Origin: Euzebya rosea
GTDB taxonomy: Bacteria; Actinomycetota; Nitriliruptoria; Euzebyales; Euzebyaceae
Length of the DNA: 64,000 nucleotides
Assembly: GCF_003073135.1 (NCBI RefSeq)
Contig: NZ_PGDQ01000016.1
Location: 1-64,000, forward strand
Reading direction: 5' to 3'
The position numbers and the translations under genes are program-made. Under the pieces are notes generated by a model. The model ran no database searches. It saw only the letters and a program-made list of their open reading frames with translations, and was not told the origin of the DNA. This document shows, in pieces, positions 1-7,401 of the stretch (position 1 is the first letter of the stretch; every line of letters starts with the position of its first letter).

Positions 1-7
1 GCCCTCC

Positions 8-1315
8 CTACGCGCCGCCTGCGGCGGCGGCGGCGATGGCGGCCTCGTTCGCGGTGAACCACGCGCGGGCCTCGTCGGCGATGGCGGCGATCTGGTCGTC
101 GACCTCCGGCGCCCCCTCGCCCAGCTCGATGTCGTAGTCACCGAGGTAGTCGAAGTGCCAGTCCTGGCCGCTGGTGGACCACCACAGCATGGTCATGGCG
201 GCGTCGGTCACGTTGGACCAGGCGGAGATGTCGAAGCCGATCGAGTCCGACCGGCCGTCGTAGGCGGTGAACGACACCGAGCCCAGGCCACCGTCCTCGA
301 AGTCGGCCAGGTGATCGCTGATGACGGTCGGGATGGCTTCCAGCGCCTTCATGGACTCCCAGGCGTTCATGGCGGCACCGCGGACGAAGGGGTGGACGTT
401 GGTCCGGGCGACGTCGGCCGCGTCGTAGACCTCCTGCCAGCGGGGGTCGCTGCGGTCGACGGTGGCCATCATCTCACCGAGGGCCTTGAGCGACCCGCCG
501 TGGATGGCGAAGTTCTCGTGGCCGAGGTTGGCCGTCAGCGCCGTGTAGAAGTCGTCGAAAGCCGCCAGCTGGCTGGGGCTGCCCGTCTCGATGCGGAAGG
601 TTCCCACCTTGTTGAGGTAGTCGACGTCGGAGCTGACGGCCTCAAGGTAGAGGGCCTCCACGGCCGGGTTGCCCTCCCAGTCCGCCTGCCAGATCTCGTT
701 GGCCACCGCGGCGTCCAGGGCTGGATCGTCGATGTCGGCGGCGAGGGCGAGCATCGCGTCGAGCAGCTCGGCGGGCTCCTCGTCCAGGTTCAGCGCCTTG
801 CCGCCCAGCTCGATGGCCGCGGTCACGATGTTGGGATCGGTGTCGGCGGACAGGTGGCTGGTGACGACGGACAGGAACTCCTCGTCGATCGGGTTGCACC
901 CGTCGAACTCCCCGGGGCAGTAGCTCTCGTCGAGCGCCTGCAGCGCCGCGCGCACCAGCGTCGGGTCGGTCTCCGTGGCCGCCAGGTAGAGGAAGAGGGG
1001 GCCGTTGGCCTGCTCGTCCTCGAGCTCGTAGGGGAACGACTCGCCGTCGATCATGGCCGCCAGCGCGGCGGCGTCGGCGGCACGCGGGTCATCGGCAGCC
1101 GGGGCGGCGTCCTCGGTGGGCTCGGCGTCCACCTGGGTGAGCTCGGCCTCCTCGGCGGCCGGTTCCTCGGTCGGGTCGGGCGTGTCCTCGACGGTCTCGG
1201 CGGCGGCCTCGTCGGTCGGATCGGCGGCCGTCGTGTCCGACGCCTCCTCCCCTCCTCCACATGCGGCGAGCACGAGTGCGAGCACGGCGAACAGGGCGAT
1301 GTAACGGGTCTTCAC
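8..1315 (-). CDS. Lipoprotein with HEAT-like helical repeats
   Basis: Predicted exported lipoprotein of 435 residues, function unknown. The N-terminus is a lipoprotein signal (MKTRYIALFAVLALVLAAC) with lipobox LAAC, so the mature protein should be anchored outside the membrane by a lipidated cysteine near residue 19. A Glu/Thr/Pro/Ala-rich linker of about 70 residues follows, then short alpha-helical segments about 35-40 residues apart (DPTLVRAALQAL, DPNIVTAAIELG, HPFVRGAAMNAWESM) that resemble HEAT/armadillo repeats. The GTG at 1313-1315 is preferred to the longer reading frame because it begins the signal peptide and follows a GAGGGG ribosome-binding sequence. No catalytic motif is visible; a scaffold or binding role is only a guess. 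The stop is 8 bases from the window edge. Confidence 0.8.
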   Translation of the reverse strand: MKTRYIALFAVLALVLAACGGGEEASDTTAADPTDEAAAETVEDTPDPTEEPAAEEAELTQVDAEPTEDAAPAADDPRAADAAALAAMIDGESFPYELEDEQANGPLFLYLAATETDPTLVRAALQALDESYCPGEFDGCNPIDEEFLSVVTSHLSADTDPNIVTAAIELGGKALNLDEEPAELLDAMLALAADIDDPALDAAVANEIWQADWEGNPAVEALYLEAVSSDVDYLNKVGTFRIETGSPSQLAAFDDFYTALTANLGHENFAIHGGSLKALGEMMATVDRSDPRWQEVYDAADVARTNVHPFVRGAAMNAWESMKALEAIPTVISDHLADFEDGGLGSVSFTAYDGRSDSIGFDISAWSNVTDAAMTMLWWSTSGQDWHFDYLGDYDIELGEGAPEVDDQIAAIADEARAWFTANEAAIAAAAAGGA

Positions 1316-1463
1316 GATGTTGCTTCCCCTCAGAAGGTTTGTACTGCCCGGTGACCCTACACAGGGCCCCCGGGGATCCGACGAGGCGGAAAGGACCGTG
1401 TAAGGAACGGTGGTCCGCACCCCGGTGCAGGTGCTCGAATCGCTGCGGTGCATGGATGCCGAC

Positions 1464-1469
1464 TAGGAT
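1464..1469 (+). promoter_or_regulatory. -10 box for a probably leaderless pccB mRNA
   Basis: TAGGAT ends nine bases before the ATG at 1479, and no purine-rich ribosome-binding sequence lies between. Transcription would start at or next to the start codon. No convincing -35 was found. Confidence 0.45.
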
Positions 1470-1478
1470 CCGCCTCCG

Positions 1479-3032
1479 ATGTCGACCACTGAACAGAAGC
1501 TGCAGGAGCTCCGTCGCCGCATCGACGAAGCTGAACACGCCGGATCCGCGAGGGCGGTGGAGAAGCAGCACGCGAAGGGCAAGCTGACCGCGCGCGAGCG
1601 CCTCGACCTGTTGCTCGACGAAGGATCCTTCGTCGAGACCGATCGGCTCGCCGTCCACCGCGCCACCGGATTCGGGCTGGAGGAGAAGAAGATCCCCGGC
1701 GACGGGGTCGTGACCGGCTACGGCACGATCGACGGCCGGCAGGTCTGCGTCTTCGCGCAGGACTTCACCGTCTTCGGGGGGTCCCTCGGCGAGGTGTTCG
1801 CCGAGAAGATCGTCAAGGTCATGGACCTCAGCCTGAAGATGGGCGTCCCGATGATCGGCCTGAACGACTCGGGCGGTGCACGCATCCAGGAGGGTGTGGT
1901 GGCGCTGGGCGGGTACGGCGAGATCTTCTACCGCAACGTCCAGGCGAGCGGCGTGGTGCCCCAGATCTCGGCGATCATGGGCCCCTGCGCCGGCGGCGCC
2001 GTCTACTCCCCCGCGATGACCGACTTCATCTTCATGGTGAAGGAGACCTCGCACATGTTCATCACGGGCCCGGAGGTCATCAAGACCGTCACCGGTGAGG
2101 ACGTGTCCATGGAGGAGCTCGGTGGCGCGATGAGCCACAACACCAGGTCCGGTGTGGCCCACTTCGCCGCTGACGACGAGCCGGCCTGCATCGAGGACAT
2201 CAAGTACCTGCTGAGCTTCCTGCCGCAGAACAACCTCGAGGACCCGCCCTGGGAGGCACCCAGCGACAGCCCCGACCGGGTCGACGAGTCGCTGGACACC
2301 TTCCTGCCCGACTCGCCGAACGTCCCCTACGACATGCGGGACATCATCACCCGGGTCGTCGACGACGAGGAGTTCTTCGAGGTCCAGCCGCACTGGGCGA
2401 CCAACCTCGTCACCGGCTTCGCACGGCTGAACGGGTATCCCGTCGGCATCGTGGCGAACCAGCCGATGTCCCTGGCCGGCACCCTCAACATCTCCGCGTC
2501 GGAGAAGGGGGCGCGCTTCGTGCGGACCTGCGACGCGTTCAACCTGCCGATCATCACCTTCGAGGACGTGCCCGGGTTCCTGCCCGGCACCGAGCAGGAG
2601 TGGGGCGGCATCATCCGCCACGGCGCCAAGCTGCTGTACGCCTACTGCGAGGCGACGGTGCCGAAGCTGACCGTCATCACCCGCAAGGCCTACGGCGGGG
2701 CCTACGACGTGATGGGCTCCAAGCACGCCGGTGCGGACATGAACTTCGCCTGGCCGTCGGCGGAGGTCGCCGTGATGGGTGCACAGGGTGCGGTCAACAT
2801 CCTGTACCGCAGCGAGCTGGCCGAGGCCGAGGATCCCGAGGCCAAGCGCCAGGAGATCATCGACGGCTACAACGAGCGGTTCGCGACCCCCTACATCGCT
2901 GCCGAGCGCGGCTACGTCGACGAGGTCATCGAGCCGTCGCAGACCCGCCCGATGCTGATCAAGGCGCTGGAGCTGACCAAGTCCAAGCGCGAGTCCAGGC
3001 CACCGCGCAAGCACGGCAACATCCCCCTCTAG
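1479..3032 (+). CDS. pccB: Propionyl-CoA carboxylase beta (carboxyltransferase) subunit
   Basis: Carboxyltransferase subunit of a biotin-dependent acyl-CoA carboxylase. It moves CO2 from carboxybiotin to propionyl-CoA, giving methylmalonyl-CoA, in the cytoplasm. The 517-residue length is normal for AccD/PccB. Visible are the N-terminal crotonase half ([13 protein letters not shown], residues 128-140; [12 protein letters not shown], 167-178) and the C-terminal half ([15 protein letters not shown], 361-375). The [15 protein letters not shown] segment has Asp410 where Streptomyces PccB has the aspartate that selects propionyl-CoA; acetyl-CoA enzymes usually carry a hydrophobic residue there. The likely partners are the alpha subunit at 14205 and the epsilon subunit at 4748. 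They are not in one operon, which is common in actinobacteria. Acetyl-CoA as an extra substrate cannot be excluded. Confidence 0.93.
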   Translation: MSTTEQKLQELRRRIDEAEHAGSARAVEKQHAKGKLTARERLDLLLDEGSFVETDRLAVHRATGFGLEEKKIPGDGVVTGYGTIDGRQVCVFAQDFTVFGGSLGEVFAEKIVKVMDLSLKMGVPMIGLNDSGGARIQEGVVALGGYGEIFYRNVQASGVVPQISAIMGPCAGGAVYSPAMTDFIFMVKETSHMFITGPEVIKTVTGEDVSMEELGGAMSHNTRSGVAHFAADDEPACIEDIKYLLSFLPQNNLEDPPWEAPSDSPDRVDESLDTFLPDSPNVPYDMRDIITRVVDDEEFFEVQPHWATNLVTGFARLNGYPVGIVANQPMSLAGTLNISASEKGARFVRTCDAFNLPIITFEDVPGFLPGTEQEWGGIIRHGAKLLYAYCEATVPKLTVITRKAYGGAYDVMGSKHAGADMNFAWPSAEVAVMGAQGAVNILYRSELAEAEDPEAKRQEIIDGYNERFATPYIAAERGYVDEVIEPSQTRPMLIKALELTKSKRESRPPRKHGNIPL

Positions 3033-3045
3033 GTTCGACACCGCC

Positions 3046-3525
3046 ATGACCGAGTTCGACGCCGCACCGCTGGACAGCACCGCCAGGGTGGTGTCCGCGG
3101 TGCTGGTCGTGATGCTCGTCGTCATCGGCGTCGTCCTGTGGACCGTGGCCGGTCCGGCCGTCGGGCCGCTCGTGGCGATGCTGTACGTCGTCATCCTGGC
3201 CTTCAGCTGGGCCATGGCGCCGCGGTCCTACGAGGTGCAGGGCGGCGACCTCGTCGTCAACCGCAACGCCTGGCGCCCGTTCCGGTCACCGCTGCGGGGG
3301 CTGGCGGAGATGTCGGAGCCGGGCCGCATGGGCCTGCGGATCGCTGGTTCCGGCGGCGGGTTCGGCTACTACGGCCGCTTCCGCCGCGGCGACATCGGCA
3401 CCTACCGTGCGTACCTGACCAGCCGTGACCACGCCACCGTGGTGCCCGTCACCACCGACGTCGGCATCGTGACCGTCAGTCCCGCCGACCCGCAGTCGTT
3501 CGTGGCGAGGGTCACCGGCCGCTGA
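3046..3525 (+). CDS. Membrane protein with bacterial PH-like domain
   Basis: A 159-residue protein with two adjacent hydrophobic helices (about residues 13-33 and 36-54) separated by a short GPAVGP turn. A beta-rich domain (about 60-155) follows that resembles the bacterial pleckstrin-homology-like bPH_5 family, for example SYEVQGGDLVVNRNAW and the Gly-rich FGYYGRFRRGDIG. Such proteins are usually small inner-membrane proteins of unknown role. It begins 13 bases after pccB and is probably co-transcribed with it, but nothing ties it to carboxylation. It converges on the AlkC-like gene 26 bases away. Confidence 0.6.
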   Translation: MTEFDAAPLDSTARVVSAVLVVMLVVIGVVLWTVAGPAVGPLVAMLYVVILAFSWAMAPRSYEVQGGDLVVNRNAWRPFRSPLRGLAEMSEPGRMGLRIAGSGGGFGYYGRFRRGDIGTYRAYLTSRDHATVVPVTTDVGIVTVSPADPQSFVARVTGR

Positions 3526-3551
3526 GCCACGTCCGTCGCGGGGCCGGACGG

Positions 3552-4664
3552 TCACCGGACCACCTCGAACGGAACCGCCTCGCCGACGATCCGCCCGTTG
3601 ACCTGGACAGCCACCGTGTGGGGTCCGGGGTGGTGGGTGCGGGTGGTGTGCTGCCGCAGCGAGACGGTCTTGACGACCTGCTGGGCCATGTCCGGTTCGA
3701 GGAGGAGCTCGGCGCCCTTGAACACCTTGGGCCGCACCGAACCATCCGCCTTCACGAAGCCGACGACGAGGTCGACCAGGGCAGGGGTCGGGGTCGACGC
3801 CGGCGTGCGCACGTCGACGGTGATGCGCACGCGATCGCCGATGACCCCGACCGGCGGGTCGACGGTGACACGGTCCACGACCACCGCGGCGTCCGCCGCG
3901 TACCCGAGGACCGCCAGCGCGCCGGGGTGGCCCCGCTTGACCAACGTCCGCAGGGCGTGGCGGACCAGCCGTCGCCGGGTGTCGTCGCCGTCGGCCCACC
4001 ACCGCGCGGCGATGTCGACGACGAGGTCGGGATGGTCCTTGGCGATGTCGTTGAGGTTGTTGGCCACCGACCGGCGGACGTACTCGGAGGGATCGTCCCG
4101 CAGCAGCTCCAGCAGGGCCAGGACGGGCGAGGGGTCGGCGACGAATTCGCGCAGGACGGGCGCCCACGGCAGGCGCGGCCTCGTGCCCTCGCTGACCAAC
4201 CGTCGGACGTGGTGGTTGTCGTCGGTGGCCCAGCGACGAAGGCGGGCCATCGTCGCCTCGGGAGCCTGCTGGACGAAGGTGCGGATGCTGAACTCCGCGG
4301 TGAACCGTTGGGTGAGGGCGTGCTGGAGGTCGAGGGCCGCGTCGACGTCAGCCAGTCCGTGCGTGGCAACCCAGTGGCCGTAGGGCATGTAGCGGAAGGC
4401 GTCCATGCCCTCCAGCGACTCGCCCAGGGGGTCGCCGAGCGCCGCCACGATCATGTGCATCGCCGACGTCGGATCACCGGGCAGGTGCACGGCAAGGGCA
4501 CCTGCGATGTGGCGGGACCGGTCGGTCAGCTCGAGCGCCTCGAACCCGTCGAGTGCCATGGCGGTGAAGCCGTCGACGTCGAAGGTCGGATCGACGCGGG
4601 ACAGGTCGGTGGCCAGGCCGTGGACGACGTCGGGCCCGAACCGGGACTTCAGGGTGTCTGCCAC
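3552..4664 (-). CDS. AlkC-like DNA glycosylase: HEAT-like repeats plus C-terminal Ig-like domain
   Basis: Probable DNA-repair glycosylase of the AlkC/AlkD superfamily, which excises positively charged alkylated bases without flipping them out. Residues 1-255 are alpha-helical with HEAT-like units (LRRWATDDNHHVRRLVSEGTR; LLELLRDDPSEYVRRSVANN, followed by LNDIAK). Residues 260-370 are beta-rich and look immunoglobulin-like, ending in HTVAVQVNGRIVGEAVPFEV. That two-part design is the known AlkC form in which the Ig-like domain is needed for 3-methylcytosine excision; AlkD lacks it. At 370 residues it fits AlkC. The GTG start at 4662-4664 sits seven bases after a TAGCGT box, suggesting a leaderless mRNA. 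It is divergent from the epsilon-subunit gene across 83 bases. Which lesions it acts on is inferred from family only. Confidence 0.72.
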   Translation of the reverse strand: MADTLKSRFGPDVVHGLATDLSRVDPTFDVDGFTAMALDGFEALELTDRSRHIAGALAVHLPGDPTSAMHMIVAALGDPLGESLEGMDAFRYMPYGHWVATHGLADVDAALDLQHALTQRFTAEFSIRTFVQQAPEATMARLRRWATDDNHHVRRLVSEGTRPRLPWAPVLREFVADPSPVLALLELLRDDPSEYVRRSVANNLNDIAKDHPDLVVDIAARWWADGDDTRRRLVRHALRTLVKRGHPGALAVLGYAADAAVVVDRVTVDPPVGVIGDRVRITVDVRTPASTPTPALVDLVVGFVKADGSVRPKVFKGAELLLEPDMAQQVVKTVSLRQHTTRTHHPGPHTVAVQVNGRIVGEAVPFEVVR

Positions 4665-4671
4665 GGGCGGG

Positions 4672-4677
4672 ACGCTA
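4672..4677 (-). promoter_or_regulatory. -10 box for leaderless AlkC-like gene
   Basis: On the minus strand TAGCGT is followed after seven bases by the GTG start of the AlkC-like gene, with no ribosome-binding sequence between. Confidence 0.5.
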
Positions 4678-4734
4678 GCGCCCCTGTCGGTCGCCCGACG
4701 AGCTGCCGGTTGTGGGCTGCTGCCATCGCCATGG

Positions 4735-4740
4735 CAGGAT
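4735..4740 (+). promoter_or_regulatory. -10-like box for epsilon-subunit gene
   Basis: CAGGAT lies seven bases before the GTG at 4748, with TTGTGG at 4710-4715 as a possible -35 at 19-base spacing. It is back-to-back with the promoter of the AlkC-like gene. Confidence 0.4.
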
Positions 4741-4747
4741 CGTCGGC

Positions 4748-4999
4748 GTGAGCAGCGACGACACCCCTTCGGTCAGCATCCACGTCACGGCGGGCAACCC
4801 CACCGACGAGGAGCTGGCTGCCGTGACCGTCGCGGTCCTGGGCCTCGGCGCCGGCAGCGCCCCCGAACCCGTGCACCGCGCACCGGCGTGGGCTCGCGCC
4901 GCCCGCTTCGAGGCGATCGGCCAGGCCCCCTTCATCGCCTCCAACGACCCGCGGCTGACCCACCGCACCTCCGGTGCGCTTCCTCCCGCGGCCACCTGA
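4748..4999 (+). CDS. Acyl-CoA carboxylase epsilon subunit
   Basis: An 83-residue small subunit of the actinobacterial acyl-CoA carboxylase complex. It is known to bind the carboxyltransferase (PccB/AccD5-type) subunit and raise activity. The diagnostic region is the central GNPTDEELAAVTVAV motif, preceded by a beta strand (SVSIHVTA) and followed by a variable, Pro/Ala-rich and basic tail (APAWARAARFEAIG). The GTG at 4748 is chosen because it gives the usual epsilon N-terminus and follows a -10-like box by seven bases. The gene is 1.7 kb from pccB on the same strand, separated by a PH-like gene and an opposite-strand gene, so it needs its own promoter. The function call rests on the short conserved motif and the presence of the other two subunits. 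Confidence 0.8.
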   Translation: MSSDDTPSVSIHVTAGNPTDEELAAVTVAVLGLGAGSAPEPVHRAPAWARAARFEAIGQAPFIASNDPRLTHRTSGALPPAAT

Positions 5000-5038
5000 C
5001 CCGCCGCCCGTCCGGCCAGCACCACCTGAACGACCGGT

Positions 5039-5062
5039 CTCCTGACACACACCTGTCAGGAG
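5039..5062. promoter_or_regulatory. Perfect 9-bp inverted repeat upstream of DrrAB-type exporter
   Basis: CTCCTGACA, six bases, then TGTCAGGAG. It lies 40 bases after the epsilon-subunit stop and 39 bases before the TAGCGT box of the exporter. No T-run follows it on either strand, so it could be a weak terminator or an operator for a repressor of the ABC genes (TGACA-N6-TGTCA layout). Confidence 0.45.
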
Positions 5063-5101
5063 GCGGCACCCGCGTCGGGACCTCGTCGTCGACGCCCCGA
5101 G

Positions 5102-5107
5102 TAGCGT
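5102..5107 (+). promoter_or_regulatory. -10 box before mini-ORF and ABC genes
   Basis: TAGCGT is followed after seven bases by an ATG at 5115 that opens an 11-codon frame. The spacing matches other leaderless starts in this window. Confidence 0.45.
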
Positions 5108-5114
5108 GTGGCCG

Positions 5115-5150
5115 ATGAACGCACTCAGGAGCATCCCGTGGACGCGATGA
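5115..5150 (+). CDS. Candidate 11-codon leader ORF overlapping the ABC ATPase start
   Basis: Reads MNALRSIPWTR and stops at TGA 5148-5150. It sits seven bases after TAGCGT, so it could be translated from a leaderless mRNA. Its stop overlaps an ATG at 5147-5149 (ATGA) in the frame of the ABC ATPase, and it contains the AGGAG that serves the GTG at 5138. It could couple translation into the exporter gene, or it could be chance. Confidence 0.3.
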   Translation: MNALRSIPWTR

Positions 5151-6130
5151 TCCACGCAGAGGCGCTGACGAAGGCCTACGGCGACGTCACGGCGCTGGCG
5201 GGCATCGACCTGTCGGTCCCCGAAGGCACCGTCCAGGGCGTCCTGGGTCCCAACGGCGCGGGCAAGACCACCGCCGTCCGGATCCTGTCGACGCTGCTGA
5301 AGCCCGACGCCGGACGCGCCACGATCGCCGGGGTCGACCTGCTGTCCGACCCGTCGGGCGTCCGCGAGCTGATCGGCCTGTCGGGCCAGTCCGCCGCCGT
5401 CGACGAGTACCTGACCGGGGTCGAGAACCTGCAGATGGTCGGCGAGCTGTACGGCATGTCCCGCTCGAAGGCGAAGGCCCGCGCGACCGAGCTGCTGGCG
5501 CAGTTCTCGCTGACCGACGCCGGCGACCGGATCATCAAGACCTACTCCGGCGGCATGCGGCGACGGCTGGACCTCGCCGCAGCGCTGGTCGCGCGGCCGC
5601 CCGTGCTCTTCATGGACGAGCCAACGACGGGACTGGACCCGCGCGCACGGAACGAGCTGTGGGACGTCATCCGTGAGCTGGTCGACGGCGGCGCCACCCT
5701 CCTGCTGACCACCCAGTACCTGGAGGAGGCCGACAAGCTGGCCGACGACATCGTCGTCATGGACCACGGCCGCATCATCGCCCAGGGCGACGCCGACCAG
5801 CTCAAGGCCCAGGTCGGTGGCAAACGGGCCGAGGTCACCGTGGAACGCCCCGAGGACGTCGACCGCGCCCGCACCGTGCTGGCCACCCACGCCGTCGGTG
5901 ACGTGCGAGTCACCCCCCAGTCGCGCCTGCTGACCGCCCAGGTTGCCGACGGCGCCTCGTCGTTGCGTCGCCTGCTCGACGGCCTGGACGACGCCGGCGT
6001 CGCGGTGCTGGACTTCGGCCTGCGCCGCCCCACCCTCGACGACGTGTTCCTCACCCTCACCGGCCATCGGGCAGAGACGACCACCGACGCCACCGACGCG
6101 GCCGCGACGACCCAGGAGGCCACCCGATGA
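5138..6130 (+). CDS. DrrA-type ABC transporter ATP-binding protein
   Basis: Cytoplasmic ATPase of a two-gene drug or lipid exporter of the daunorubicin-resistance type. At about 330 residues it has all ABC motifs: Walker A GPNGAGKTT, signature SGGMRRRLDLA, Walker B LFMDEPTTGLDP, and the H-loop region LLTTQYLEEAD, where the usual His is replaced by Gln as in many DrrA proteins. The C-terminal 80 residues form the DrrA-specific domain (VEVTVERPEDVDRA-like strands, ending in a PTLDDVFLTLTG motif). The start is uncertain: the GTG at 5138 has AGGAG six bases upstream, while the ATG at 5147 overlaps the stop of a mini-ORF. Its stop overlaps the permease start (ATGA). The substrate is unknown. Confidence 0.88.
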   Translation: MDAMIHAEALTKAYGDVTALAGIDLSVPEGTVQGVLGPNGAGKTTAVRILSTLLKPDAGRATIAGVDLLSDPSGVRELIGLSGQSAAVDEYLTGVENLQMVGELYGMSRSKAKARATELLAQFSLTDAGDRIIKTYSGGMRRRLDLAAALVARPPVLFMDEPTTGLDPRARNELWDVIRELVDGGATLLLTTQYLEEADKLADDIVVMDHGRIIAQGDADQLKAQVGGKRAEVTVERPEDVDRARTVLATHAVGDVRVTPQSRLLTAQVADGASSLRRLLDGLDDAGVAVLDFGLRRPTLDDVFLTLTGHRAETTTDATDAAATTQEATR

Positions 6131-6933
6131 GCACCATGGCCCGGACGTTCCGCGACTCGCGCATCGTCGCGCGACGCAACCTCATCAAGATCAAGCGGGT
6201 TCCCGACCTGCTGGTCTTCACGCTGCTCAGCCCGATCATGTTCGTGCTGCTGTTCGCCTACGTCTTCGGCGGGTCGATCTCCCCGCCGGGAGTGGACTAC
6301 CGCGAGTTCCTCATGGCCGGCATCTTCGCCCAGACCGTCATCTTCGGCGCGACGATCACCGGGGCCGGGCTGGCCGAGGACCTGCAGAAGGGCATCATCG
6401 ACCGCTTCCGGTCGTTGCCGATGTCCCGCTCGGCGGTCCTCGCCGGACGCACGGCCAGTGACGTGGTGAACAACGTGCTCGTCATCATCGTGATGTCGGT
6501 GACCGGACTGATCATCGGCTGGCGGATCCGCAGCACCCCGCTGGAGGCGATCGGCGGGTTCCTGCTGCTGCTCGCCTTCGCGTACGCGATCTCGTGGATG
6601 ATGGCGTGGGTGGGGCTGCTGGTGCCCTCACCCGAGGTCGTCAACAACGCCTCGTTCATGGTGATCTTCCCGATCACCTTCATCGCCAACACGTTCGTGC
6701 CGTCCGACAACCTGCCCACCCCGCTGCGACATTTCGCCGAATGGAACCCGGTGTCGTCGGTGACACAGGCGGCGCGTGAGCTCTTCGGCAACACCGCTGC
6801 CAACATCCCCGCCCCGGATGTGTGGTCGCTGCAGCACCCGGTGCTCTACACGATGATCTGGATCGGCATCATCCTGGCGATCTTCGTGCCCCTGTCGGCC
6901 CGGCAGTACCAGCGGACCACCGAGCGGGGCTGA
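6127..6933 (+). CDS. DrrB-type ABC-2 permease
   Basis: Membrane partner of the preceding ATPase, 268 residues, ABC-2 family. It shows about six hydrophobic helices, beginning LLVFTLLSPIMFVLLFAYVFG, with the family signature region LAEDLQKGIIDRFRSLPMSRSAVLAGR between the second and third helices. That segment is the cytosolic coupling element typical of DrrB and ABC-2 permeases. The start ATG overlaps the ATPase stop by four bases, indicating translational coupling and equal production. The pair could export a hydrophobic antibiotic, glycolipid or other lipid; sequence alone does not say which. It is convergent with the DUF2470 gene, nine bases away. Confidence 0.87.
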   Translation: MSTMARTFRDSRIVARRNLIKIKRVPDLLVFTLLSPIMFVLLFAYVFGGSISPPGVDYREFLMAGIFAQTVIFGATITGAGLAEDLQKGIIDRFRSLPMSRSAVLAGRTASDVVNNVLVIIVMSVTGLIIGWRIRSTPLEAIGGFLLLLAFAYAISWMMAWVGLLVPSPEVVNNASFMVIFPITFIANTFVPSDNLPTPLRHFAEWNPVSSVTQAARELFGNTAANIPAPDVWSLQHPVLYTMIWIGIILAIFVPLSARQYQRTTERG

Positions 6934-6942
6934 CCCGCCCGG

Positions 6943-7203
6943 TCAGGCCTCCTCGCGAGCCCGGCGGGTCATGTCGACCATGACCTGCCGGACCTCCGAC
7001 GGGTCGATCGGCCCGCCAGGGAAGGGGATGCGGGCGGTGCCGTCGGTGTCGTCGTCGGCGATGTCCACGTCGAACCCCCGGTCGTCCATCGCGGTGATGG
7101 TCACGTCGGTCACGTGCATCCCCGTGACGTGGCGGACGATGTCGACCAGCGCGTCGGCGTGGTCGGCGTTCATGTGGTCAACGGCCCGCTGGTAGTCGCT
7201 CAT
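6943..7203 (-). CDS. Small DUF2470 protein
   Basis: An 86-residue protein matching DUF2470, the domain usually found at the C-terminus of haem-utilisation or FMN split-barrel proteins. The diagnostic N-terminal helix is YQRAVDHMNADHADALVDIV, followed by three strands and the segment ARIPFPGGPIDPSEVRQVMV. Here the domain stands alone, without the usual FMN barrel. The ATG at 7201-7203 is chosen because the domain begins at once; the longer frame adds residues without similarity. A CACACT sequence lies seven bases upstream, so the start may be leaderless. The role is unknown. Confidence 0.75.
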   Translation of the reverse strand: MSDYQRAVDHMNADHADALVDIVRHVTGMHVTDVTITAMDDRGFDVDIADDDTDGTARIPFPGGPIDPSEVRQVMVDMTRRAREEA

Positions 7204-7346
7204 GGGCGGCAGTGTGCCCGCGACCGGCCGGTCCATGCCTGTCCACCTTGTCGGAGGATCGCGCCCGCACAACCCCGCCGCGTGTCGGGAAATCACCACC
7301 CACGGCCCAGAACCCGACAGGCGCCGGGTGGGCGATGCAACGGCGC

Positions 7347-7381
7347 GGGCCCCGGCCGGATCCGTGATCCAGCCGGGGCCC
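7347..7381 (-). terminator. Strong hairpin after the beta-propeller gene
   Basis: A 10-bp perfect inverted repeat (GGGCCCCGGC / GCCGGGGCCC) continues, after one mismatch, into GGATC-CGT-GATCC, giving one long hairpin. It starts 20 bases beyond the stop of the gene at 7402-8901. No U-tract follows. Confidence 0.65.
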
Positions 7382-7401
7382 GTCGAGCCGTCGGTCGTGC
7401 G

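Noticed and set aside
1089-3215. 708-residue minus-strand frame opposite pccB
   Set aside because: It is a high-GC shadow of pccB: low-complexity, no domain, and it runs into the lipoprotein linker region. pccB on the plus strand is unmistakable.
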